Assembly (NCBI GenBank): GCA_024180945.1
Contig: JAKSGN010000026.1
Coordinates: 1 to 64,000, forward strand
Source: Macrophomina tecta
Taxonomy: Eukaryota; Ascomycota; Dothideomycetes; Botryosphaeriales; Botryosphaeriaceae
Direction of reading: 5' to 3'
DNA: 64,000 nucleotides
Shown: piece after piece, positions 41,759-50,489 of the stretch
Layout: every line of letters begins with the position of its first letter
How positions within the stretch are numbered: the stretch's first letter is position 1
The notes under the pieces: model-generated
What the model was told of the DNA's origin: nothing
The model's database searches: none
What the model saw: only the letters and a program-made list of their open reading frames with translations
Program-made: the position numbers and the translations under genes

Positions 41759-43427
41759 GGAGCAGGTCTGACGATGACGCTTCAGGAAGCGCAATTGATC
41801 TTGCGTGATGATCTTTTCTAGAGTAGCGGCTGGTATACTCGTTGTACTGTGTGCACAGAGATGTGTTGGCGTAGGCAACCTTGCTATGTCAACATGGTGA
41901 ATCATAGTGATGCGCAACGCGTCTCACCATTGTTCTGTTCAGGTAACAGATTACCACTCATTGACACTTAAGTAGTGTAGCTGCTGCTACTGGTTCAGCA
42001 ATCAATCAGTTAATCAAAGGGCCGCGAAGTCCTACTGCACGCGTCCTCGTCGCCGTGGCTGGTAACCCTCATCAGAGGAGCGTCTCTGATGAGTAGCTGA
42101 GTGCAGAGGTGATGGATTATAGTCTGCAACACGCCCTTGCAGGCTGGTGGGGTGCGGCTCGGCGCGATGAAAAATTTTCGCCGACCGTAACCACAACCGC
42201 ATTGCTTACTGCCTCCGCTTGGGCAATACGACCATCCACCCAGGGAGGCTCATCGAGGGAAACTGGGATACGAAAACCACCCGACGTACGACTACCTGGC
42301 TCGCAGCCAGGCCCGACGCTGGCCCTATCCAGCCAGCCGATGTGGACGCGCCCTAGGCGTACGACAGGACACCCTTGGGCTTGCACCGGCTCTGAGATCG
42401 CTGAGAATGCGGCGAGGGCGCAGGGGAACTTTTTTTTTTCTGAGAACTTGTTAAGGCTAACGTGTTGTAGACCCTCGGTACGAAACCTGTTAAGGCCTCG
42501 AGGCCTCCGACCGCGAAGACCTTGTTAAGGCTCAACCTCGAGAACTCGTTAAGGCCTCTCCGAGAGAGCCGATCCGGAGCGCACACAGGAGACCTAGCGT
42601 AGTAGCTACTGCCGGCTACAAGGACCTCACTTGTTCATTTGGGCTTTGATCCTTTGGTACACCTGGATTGTAGGCAGGATACGTCCTGGTCGGAGAGACC
42701 GTGGCTCGAGAGAACGGATGCGCATATCGGTATGTAGAGACTGGACTGTTTTGCCTCCATTTGGGTTTAGGAACAGCAATTGGATACCACGGAAGGTCAT
42801 AGGACAGCACGCTGGTGGTGCATGCTTAAGGAGCAAACAGGGATCACTCAGGCACGGGGGGAGGCCCTGACCCCAAATGCAGAGGTTGAAAAAGGCCGAA
42901 AACTGAGGTAGGGGTCCGGATATATTTTGTAGTACAGTGCTATAGCATGGGTCGTTCCGAACCCTACTGCGGATGCATATAAGTACAATCGTATGGTTAC
43001 CTGCCCCGAGCGGTATCTTTTATCGCGGAAAGGAGTGGTCACGGACGATTCGAGGCAAGCTACGCCACCATTCCCTTTCTAACGTACAGTAACAGTTTCT
43101 TCCCCAGTAACGCAGGGAGACGATAGCCGGATCCATGCCTTTTCCCTTAGTGTATGGTGTCTAGTTGGGTGGTCGGCGGAGGATCTTTCTTCATAAAACC
43201 TCATCTGTTTGTTTGTTAAGAAAGGAAACCAAGCTGGGACATAAGACGTTGGAGGGCTGTTGGATGAAACCGAGTTGAAATCTGGCATGTCGGCCAGGTC
43301 TTCTCAAGCTTGCTTTGCTTGTTTCCACTCGCAAGGGTCTTGAAGTCGTTGCGTTGTGATAACCAAAGCAAAAAGTCTGGAAGCAACAATGAAGCAGTCC
43401 ATAAACATTCAAAGCCGGTCATGAGGA
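41759..43427. other. Intergenic stretch with a GTTAAGGC cluster
   Basis: No supported gene in 1.67 kb. A poly-T run at 42430-42439 is followed by four copies of a motif close to ACCTTGTTAAGGCT, at about 42449, 42488, 42523 and 42547. The remainder is unremarkable and holds the 3' flanks of the two convergent genes. Confidence 0.45.
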
Positions 43428-44357
43428 TCACAGACCAGCTTCGGCGAGAAGCCTGTTAACCTGGGCCTTGGACCACCTGTCGGCTCGTCCCCCTCTCAGG
43501 CCATCTCTGTTGGCGTTACTCGCATGCGTCTCGTACCAGTGCATCTTTTCCTTCTGCTCTTCGTTCGGATTGTCCGCGCGATACGCTCCCTTCAGCTCCT
43601 CCCATCCCTGAGCTCCGCCCGCATCTTCGACGATGCCAGTGCCTTCTCCACCCACGCATGAGAAGTGCGAAGTTGGCCTCGTGCGGTCGATGAGCTTGAT
43701 ATCATGTTCCCAGTTGTCGCCGAAGTCGTACGTGTAGGCCCACTCACAGTTTCGGTACTCAGGCTTATCGAAGACCTCGTACAGCTTGATCTTTGTGCTT
43801 GTCTTTTCGGGCGTGCGCGGGTGCTGCCGTCTCGCATGGCCGAGTGCCGAATCAACCTTGAGCATTTGCTCCATGGGATCATCTTGGGCCCTAATCCGCA
43901 GCAAGTACTCTCTTGGGTCGTTGGAGTCACCAGTCTCCACGAAACCCATCCGATACATTTTCCTCATCATCCTCTGAAGCTCAGCCTCGCCGTCGCCGGG
44001 GTCGTAATCTGGATCCTTGACCGCAAAATCCCATCCGTGTGTGTTAGCCCAACCGAAGGCGATTTGCAATGCGCGGTGCAGCGTCTCGAACGAGGCTGTT
44101 GCCGGGCATGATAGGACGCGGCGCACAGGTGGGTTGACGACCTGGCTCTTGCAGACCCAAGCCTCAATGACGTAGTTTGGTCGCTTGCAGTCATGCTTGT
44201 GTGTATTCCAGTGGGCGGTTTGGCATGCTTTGGAGCAGTAGGAAACGCGGCGGCATCTAGAGCAGCGACTCAGGGACTGGTCACCGGCGAGGTCAGACTG
44301 TTGCTTGCGACATCCGGCACAACCGGATTCAACGGCCCGTTCGTCGTCTATCGACAT
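43428..44357 (-). CDS. MYND finger protein with pRiA4b ORF-3-like domain
   Basis: 309 residues from ATG 44357, single exon. Residues about 13-57 are a MYND zinc finger: CAGC, CSRCRRVSYCSKACQTAHWNTHKHDC. Residues about 62-285 match the plasmid pRiA4b ORF-3-like family: NPPVRRVLSCPATASFETLHRALQIAFGW, then CEWAYTYDFGDNWEHDIKLI and the Gly/Cys loop SCVGGEGTGIVEDAGGAQGW. MYND fingers bind Pro-rich peptides; the second domain is of unknown biochemical role, widespread in bacteria and fungi. The gene looks intact and faces away from the gene at 44584. Confidence 0.85.
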   Translation of the reverse strand: MSIDDERAVESGCAGCRKQQSDLAGDQSLSRCSRCRRVSYCSKACQTAHWNTHKHDCKRPNYVIEAWVCKSQVVNPPVRRVLSCPATASFETLHRALQIAFGWANTHGWDFAVKDPDYDPGDGEAELQRMMRKMYRMGFVETGDSNDPREYLLRIRAQDDPMEQMLKVDSALGHARRQHPRTPEKTSTKIKLYEVFDKPEYRNCEWAYTYDFGDNWEHDIKLIDRTRPTSHFSCVGGEGTGIVEDAGGAQGWEELKGAYRADNPNEEQKEKMHWYETHASNANRDGLRGGRADRWSKAQVNRLLAEAGL

Positions 44358-44583
44358 CGTGCCTTCAGGGCGAGTTTGGGTGAGAGGAAATGTTGGTGGA
44401 TTCGGTGCAGTCGGACGCGCGTGTCTCGCTCGCTTGTGGATTACGTTAGGTGGCGTGGGACATGAATCAAATTAGTCAGCCATCTCCCCGCCAACGCGTA
44501 GCTCTACACGCGTCGACATCTTCCTTATCCGCCATCCCGCCCGCACCAATCTGCTCCAGCACATCGCTAGCCAACATAGTATC
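44358..44583. promoter_or_regulatory. Divergent promoter with a relic Fot tip
   Basis: 226 bp separate two divergent genes. At 44427-44448 the sequence matches the right tip of the Fot/pogo element at 22606-22627 in 20 of 22 positions and ends in TA, as if a transposon end had been left behind. Confidence 0.5.
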
Positions 44584-45150
44584 ATGGCCGCCAACCCAGC
44601 CGCACAGCTTCCTCCCCAACCCGATTTCACTACCATCTCGCGCCACTTTGACGACCTTTCGCTCCAGTTCTCTCGCTGCGCCAACATCCCTGCCCTAGAT
44701 GCTGGTGCCGCGATCCTGCAAGCCATCCAGGGCCTGCGCGACGACATGAACCGCCGCTTCGACGACATAAGCCGGCGCCAGGACCGACTTGAGCGGCAGC
44801 AGGCAACACTGTACGAGATGCACCCCAAGCCAAAGCCTCCCGGCACAGCTCCCTCCTACTAACGGCTGTTTTTCGATCGTAGGGACAGAAACAACCAAGC
44901 CCGCCTCGCCAATGGCCACCTCTTCAAAACGCCCGACGAAGACCTCGCCCCGCTTTACTCGCTCAGCACACACGAGCCCATCCCCCGCTTCCCGCGCAGC
45001 CTCGCGGCCATCGACGGCCTCAGCACCCGCGACCTCGACCCGCTGCTGGAGCACTTGAACATTGCGCCCGAAGGCCCGATCGCGCGGAGGAGGCTGGCAT
45101 TCAAACGCGCTGTTGGGGTGTTTGGGGCATACACGCCTTTTTCTCAGTAG
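44584..45150 (+). CDS. Small uncharacterised coiled-coil protein, two exons
   Basis: Exons 44584-44810 and 44883-45150, 164 residues. The 72-bp intron (GTACGA ... CTACTAAC ... GATCGTAG) removes an in-frame TAA and joins QATL to DRNNQARLANG. The first half has a short coiled coil (AILQAIQGLRDDMNRRFDDISRRQDRLERQQ). The second half is compact (HLFKTPDEDLAPLYSLSTHEPIPRFPRSL ... DLDPLLEHLNI). Conserved hypothetical in style; no named domain. Starts at the first ATG after the divergent promoter, in a good context (GTATCATGG). Confidence 0.7.
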
Positions 45151-45362
45151 CTAGACAGGGCGCATTGCTGAGTTGAGAGTGTTGGCACTATTGGCGGCGT
45201 TCAGGTTGGGACTATTAGTGCTTTTGGCGTATTTTTGTGGATTACAAAGGACTAAGACCGGCCCCTAATAAGATAGAGAAGCGCTCTGGCGAATTGAGCC
45301 GCACTTCAGAGGCGGAACGCGTGTAAAGGGGAGTGCCGGAAGCTTTTCAGCAACGTCTTAAG

Positions 45363-45707
45363 ATGTTGCAGGCTACTGCAACTGCTATAGACCCAGCAGC
45401 CTACAGGCGCAGTCTCAATGCATCGAAGCTGTTCTGTCCCGACAACAATACCCATGAGCACGTCTCAGCAGCCGCCCCTGTCGCCTCACCTCCAGCCAAC
45501 CGCCCACACGCGCGTGAGCCAGAAGTGACGACGGCGATACAGCCCCACAGCACCAAGAGCACCATCCAGCGCCGCCGCCCAACCAAGCACAGCCATCCCG
45601 AGGGCAAGGCCCCACCAGCCCCACGACATTCCGTAGCGGTCCGTGGCAACTGTAGGGAAACGAGGCCGCGCTCGCCCCAGCAGGCAGGTGGGTTGCCGAA
45701 CAAATGA
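45363..45707 (+). CDS. Hypothetical small ORF
   Basis: 114 codons from ATG 45363, Pro/Ala/Arg-rich in its second half. No domain. It follows 212 bp after the preceding gene and runs into an inverted repeat, so it may be chance. Listed because its first 40 codons look protein-like. Confidence 0.25.
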   Translation: MLQATATAIDPAAYRRSLNASKLFCPDNNTHEHVSAAAPVASPPANRPHAREPEVTTAIQPHSTKSTIQRRRPTKHSHPEGKAPPAPRHSVAVRGNCRETRPRSPQQAGGLPNK

Positions 45708-45909
45708 GCCATGGGGAACACCAACACCCACCACTACCCACCGAAACCAACCGCCTAAATTCAAATTTAATCGAGCATAGGAAGAATAGAGTACATTAAA
45801 AATGAATAGACGCAGTATGCCGAACAAAGCACGTGGGAAATAATTTGTAGAGCTTAAGCAAACGCTGCTGGTGGCAGGTCGCAGTTATTCCCCGGTGGCT
45901 CATTTGTTC
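45698..45909. repeat. Inverted repeat pair, possible MITE
   Basis: GAACAAATGAGCCA at 45698-45711 faces its exact complement TGGCTCATTTGTTC at 45896-45909; the similarity extends imperfectly about 10 bp on either side. The spacing (about 210 bp) and AT-richer centre fit a small non-autonomous element, but no target duplication is clear. Confidence 0.45.
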
Positions 45910-45968
45910 AACAATCCACTCTGGCAGGGCCATTTGGCCCCGCCTCCCCCGGCCCTCTTCAGAGCTGA

Positions 45969-46000
45969 TGCCGCCGCCGCCGCCTCCTCCTCCTCCCCCC
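45969..46000. repeat. GCC/CCT triplet tract
   Basis: Runs of GCC then TCC triplets and a C-run. 46001-46440 has no gene; a TATA-like CTATCTATATATACC at about 46292 followed by GATAGCATCAATACAAG looks LTR-like but has no definable ends. Confidence 0.6.
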
Positions 46001-46440
46001 CTCACTCAAGATATATGCTCAAATCCAACGCGCTGTTTTAAATCCACCGCGTAGCGGTTTTGCTTTAGGTTTAGTCCTCCCGCCTTATCACCGCCTTTTC
46101 GCTTCATCAATATTCTGCCACCCATCTTTGGAGTCGTAACAGGAGTTGCAGCAGTGGCAGCGGTAAGCAGTAGTGCGTTGGCAACCGTCATCACCACTGT
46201 TAGCCTTATTGTTGCCTGATTTTTGCCTTCCGTTCAGAAATACCGATTACCTCGGACATTCGTTAACCTCGGGTACTACCACCCACCTCCCTATCTATAT
46301 ATACCGTTGTAGATAGCATCAATACAAGAACCAGCGGTGTCTATTCTCGCGCACCGTTCGACAGTTGTTTCTCAGATACATTAGACGGGACTCCATAGAG
46401 GATAATGCTAAAGACATGTAATGGAGAGGCAAAAGGATGC

Positions 46441-46694
46441 TGTCAGCCAGAATCCCCTTGTTTTTTTAAGGCAACACTTATCATTGCTACCTTAGGCTCT
46501 ATATTGATTCCTTCCTCGGTATCCCCTACACCTCGGACCTTCTACTTTTCCTCGGATGTTCTCAATTCCTCGGTTATACTGTTTCAGAGTCATGTATTTA
46601 AGGACACTCATTCTCCTTCAGAAGGACACGCAGAAATTCGATTCTCTCTTCTGACCTCACCGAGTTCGGGCCTGAGGCCCACCCAAGTTCGACG
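46441..46694 (+). mobile_element. Solo LTR, degraded tip
   Basis: Begins TGTCAGCCAGAATCCCC and ends CCCAAGTTCGACG (last base changed from A). It matches, in reverse orientation, the 270-bp LTR inside the hAT element at 52392-52661 with a few substitutions and small gaps. A TATA-like TATTTAAGG is at about 46595. No internal retrotransposon or second LTR is near, so it is a solo LTR. The flanking pentamers (GATGC / CATTG) do not match, suggesting an older event. Confidence 0.75.
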
Positions 46695-47043
46695 CATTGC
46701 TTTCATACAGCACATGACCTCGCGTTAACTTGGGTTCGAAGTCTGACATGTGATTATCAACCTCACCTCTTTCCGGTGTGCTACGATAACGTAATATGGC
46801 ATGTGAGATTACGGACCTCTCTTGTCAACCCAAAAAGCCCATGTGAAAACGTGACTAAAGCCCATCACACCACCAGATTTTCTTCTGAGGGCCCGTTTTA
46901 GGCACAAACGTCATCATGCCACCTTAAGATACTTAAAATCGCCTAGATCATCATCATCAACAAGGCACAAGGACATACTCCATTTTTCCTTCCCTAAACG
47001 TTCATTGTATCCTCAGCTGTTATCGCACATGCGCCCTTGCTTC
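46695..47043. other. Short intergenic stretch
   Basis: 3' flank of the bHLH gene. No gene seen. Confidence 0.5.
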
Positions 47044-48198
47044 TCAGCCGGTTCCAACGAAATAGGAACATCCGGCACCACCATTACCAGCTGCCGCCGC
47101 TGCTGCCACCGCTAACCGGACCTCCCTGCTCAGCTTACGGTTCTCCTGGACAACGCGCTCGTAACAGTCCTGCATGTACGCCTTATCGCGCTCCATCTGC
47201 TGGATGTACTCGATGGCCCGCGCGATGACGCCCGCTTTGGTGAGCTGAGATGGAGAAGGAGGCGAAGGTGGTTCGGAATCCCTGTGCTGATGTTCTTGTC
47301 GAAAGTTGACAACGGACGGCGACGACTCCAGGGGTAGGATATGGACTGCGGGTTCGTTGGGGCTCGCCCCTGTGGTCGAACCACGGCTACTGGGGAGAAC
47401 TGCGCGCAGACGTCGGAACATGGCTTTCATACTCTCGCGGTACTTTTTCTCGACTTGGGTGTGCGGCGTGCGCTTACTGCTCCCGATGACGGTGAGCTCG
47501 GTGGTGTTGGAGCTTGGAGCGTTGTTGAGCTGGTGGCGCCGAGAACGCTGGAGAATGGATCCGCTTGGTTGGACGCCGAGGGCGCTGTTGCTGCTACTGC
47601 TGCCGCCGCTGCTGCCGCCGCTGCTGCCGTGTCCGTGATGTGGAAGGCACGAAGAGTATGCTGACGTCATTGCAGAGCCAGTGTTGGGTATGGAGACGCG
47701 ACAACCAGAGGACTTGGCTTTGCGAGTTTTACCGTGCTGCCTCGATTCTCTGCGTGTGGCTGTAGCACCCTTTGGTCTATTGTCTCCTCCGCTGGTCGAG
47801 GAGGCGACACTGTTCGAGATGGATGAGTTGGCGCTCCGGCGCCTTTTCCTGGGAACCGGATCCAGGGTTGGAGGGGAAGACTTCGGATGGATTTCGGAGT
47901 TCTGCATGGAGGACGCCACGAAGTTGTTGCTAGCGCGCCATGGAAAGGCACCTACAGGCATGCTCATCGGCATTGAAGACACCTTCTGTGGCTCCTCCCA
48001 GTTGCTCATGTGCACCTCCGAATGCCGCGACTGAGGCGGCCCATTCGGATGTGGGTCAGCAGGCCGTGTACTACTCCCATAGTCGCCTAGATTGGAGCCC
48101 GGATCGTGCGAGAAGGATGGTGGCACGTAGTCTTGCAGGAACCAATCTTGGCAAAGCCAGGGATTATCGAAAACATCAAAAACGGAGTTGTCGTTCAT
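47044..48198 (-). CDS. bHLH transcription factor, SREBP-type
   Basis: 384 residues from ATG 48198, no intron. An acidic/aromatic N-terminus (FDVFDNPWLCQDWFLQDY) may be an activation region. A basic stretch PRKRRRS near 117 and RKAKS near 159 may aid nuclear entry. The bHLH runs about 243-340: basic region and helix 1 RTPHTQVEKKYRESMKAMFR, an unusually long loop of about 50 residues, then helix 2 LTKAGVIARAIEYIQQMERD and a short zipper. Tyr follows the E-K-K where most bHLH proteins have Arg, the mark of the SREBP group. SREBP-type factors control sterol and hypoxia genes, but this protein lacks membrane helices, so that role is inference. Confidence 0.85.
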   Translation of the reverse strand: MNDNSVFDVFDNPWLCQDWFLQDYVPPSFSHDPGSNLGDYGSSTRPADPHPNGPPQSRHSEVHMSNWEEPQKVSSMPMSMPVGAFPWRASNNFVASSMQNSEIHPKSSPPTLDPVPRKRRRSANSSISNSVASSTSGGDNRPKGATATRRESRQHGKTRKAKSSGCRVSIPNTGSAMTSAYSSCLPHHGHGSSGGSSGGSSSSNSALGVQPSGSILQRSRRHQLNNAPSSNTTELTVIGSSKRTPHTQVEKKYRESMKAMFRRLRAVLPSSRGSTTGASPNEPAVHILPLESSPSVVNFRQEHQHRDSEPPSPPSPSQLTKAGVIARAIEYIQQMERDKAYMQDCYERVVQENRKLSREVRLAVAAAAAAGNGGAGCSYFVGTG

Positions 48199-48285
48199 TA
48201 TGAGATCCTGAGGCTTTAAAGAGCTGTCGATCGCATTTCTCCAGCTCTATTTAAACGCCAGCAATACTGACCAGGGTGGCATCCG

Positions 48286-49380
48286 CTATCGCCACCGCCG
48301 CGCCCTCCTCTCCCGGCTGATGGCGATGGCGATCTCACCGTATGCCTGGACGGTGATTTCCTGCCAAATCCCACCCCTGTTCGCCCGCTTCATCGCCTTC
48401 CACCATTTGCCCCAGGGCGTCCGCCGGTCACATGTGCGCCGATACGGGTCTTTTGTTCGCCACCAACTGCTGGAACAGTAAAACGCAACCACTAATACCA
48501 CACCACCAACTCGCCCACATTCCGGGGGAAATTGCCGGTGGATGGTCTTGACGTCCCCGCCCATGGCGCATCCCTTGTGGTATCTGGCCACGAACACGAC
48601 CATGCCGTCCTCGATAAACATGTTGCGGTGCCCGCCCTTGGCTGTGTTGCTGTGCCTGCTGCTCAACATCTTGGGCCCGCGCGCTGGCTGCCCGCCAGTG
48701 ATGTGCATCAAAACCAACAATTCCTCTCTGAACTCAGCCATCCGGTCTAACCAATCCATGATGCGCTCCCGCCTGACCCCAGTCGCGGCTCCCAGCCGGC
48801 TGAACCGTTCCCTTATGCCCGGATTGGCCTTGATCTAGTCGTACAGCCACGTCCGCCCGTCCACCGGGAATCGGTTGCGCTGGCCTTGCCAAAAAAAAAA
48901 AAAAATCCATCCTGTCCGCCTGTTGGTTGGATCATGGTGCAACGCACGCCACGCCACTGCCGGAATGGCCTCGCCGTCCTTCCAACACCTGCCGGGCTGT
49001 GCGTGTTAAGTGATGAACCATACCGCGGAACTGGTCCATGCTGAACAGGACGTTCTTGTACTCCAACACGTACTTGTCCTTCCACCCGATATGCACGGCC
49101 TGTCGGTGCCGCGGACCACGAATTCATCCATCATCTTCCTGGCCCAATATAAACAACCCTTGGCCGGCCGCCTCGGACTGCTTCTGCCGGGGCTTCGACC
49201 GGGACGGTTGTTGGTATGTTGAATGCAAGAGTCACAATGCTGCTTCAATGTGCTGACGTGCCCAGGGCCGTGTATTGCAAGCAAGAAAAATAGATTTGCA
49301 AATGCTTCGCCTGTGGGAAGAGAACAAGATTCAGCCAGCGTGTCACATAAGCCAGTCCAGGCAGTCACAGGCCAGTCTAG
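48286..49380 (-). pseudogene. Remnant of a telomere-linked-helicase-like (TLH/RecQ family) gene
   Basis: Minus-strand segments fit the region upstream of the helicase domain in the large fungal TLH-type proteins: HIGWKDKYVLEYKNVLFSMD / QFRGMVHHL (about 49050), NRFPVDGRTWLYD-stop-IKANPGIRERFSRL (about 48840), and MDWLDRMAEFREELLVLMHI, GGQPARGP, NGGHRN-like GGHRNMFIEDGMVVFVARYH and WQEITVQAYGEIAIAISR (48286-48759). Frames change and a TAG interrupts. The helicase domain itself is not present. Family assignment is from memory of the motif order. These genes usually lie near chromosome ends. Confidence 0.5.
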
Positions 49381-49564
49381 CGCGATCAGCTATTTTTAGC
49401 TGGTCCGTGCTAGACTGGCCTGCGGCAGTCCAGACGACCGCAATCCTTCACTAGCACTAATGGCTTGGCACGCGTTAAGCTCAATTTGGCCTGTCTATAC
49501 AAAGTCTTGGCATGGTGTTGCAGTAAGCCTCGCTCAGCTCCTCCACGGCCACCAAATCCTCTTC

Positions 49565-50019
49565 TTAACCGTCTTCATCCATGTCATCCTCGCCCCCTGG
49601 ATCCTCCTTATTCATGCCTCCATTGACTATCCAGTGCTCTATGTCAATCCACCCTTGCTTCAGCCAACTGCGGAGGCACTCGGTGGCTTCAGCGGTCTCG
49701 TCGTTAATGCGTGATCGAGTCTTCGAAATGTTACGGCCAGCTGATGAGAATGCTCGTTCACAGTCAGCGGACATTGCTGGACAAGCGAGGAGATCAAGTG
49801 CCATCTTGCTGAGCTGCGGGTAGTCGTATAAGTGCTCAATCCACCACTGGAGGACGTCAAAGGCACGCGGATCGCCTGTAGGAGCGGGCTCCGCAACATA
49901 ACGGTGATACTCATCCAAATTGGTGTCGCTGCTCGCCGTAGCGAAGATGAAGTAATTCATCAGCTCCTCCCACTCATGGTCATGCCAATCAGGACGTAGT
50001 TGAGAATCTGGTGGCTGAG
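49565..50019 (-). pseudogene. hAT transposase C-terminal fragment (element E)
   Basis: Minus-strand frame containing the dimerisation block CPAMSADCERAFSSAGRNISKTRSRI and an acidic tail ending GGEDDMDEDG. Upstream coding continues as DWHDHEWEELMNYF to about 50019, where hAT element F begins. The remaining 500 or more residues are not in the window on either side. Confidence 0.8.
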
Positions 50020-50489
50020 GACATACTTGGGCATTGTAGAGGGAGCTCTACCCACTCTACCCGGTAGGGTAGAGGAGGTATCTACTCTACTCTACCTGGG
50101 TAGAGTAGAGGAGAAGTGGGTAGAGCTACCCACTCTACCCACTCCTGATTGGTCAATTAGATCTTATCATTTGATAAGATTGTAAGATTGTGGATGCTGA
50201 AGTCCTTGAGGAGTCGCCTAATTTTATAGATTCTGCTCAATATATATTGTGGTGACCTCTCACGTGAGTTCAGATGCTACCGAACATGCTGCCTGCTACT
50301 GCCTGCTACTGCCTACCTGCAGCCTACTTGGCACTACGTTGAATAGTTCACTCCTTTGCATATAAATATGTAGCTAGAAACCTTTGCAAGGAATCAACTT
50401 AGTTCTCATCTCCTTCCCTGCCGGTTACTACCGGCATCCACACCAAGATATTGTTTTATAATCAATCTTTATTATATAGAGCTCTAACC

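Noticed and set aside
45363..45707. Treating the small ORF as a third exon of the 44584 gene
   Set aside because: The two-exon gene ends with its own stop at 45148-45150 and no donor site leads to the ORF.
46198..46380. A second LTR starting TGTTAG with a TATA box
   Set aside because: TG and CA tips can be drawn but there is no target duplication and no second copy in the window.
48889..48905. A-run as a retroposon tail
   Set aside because: It lies within the continuous TLH-like homology on the minus strand, so it is an expansion in the remnant and not an element end.
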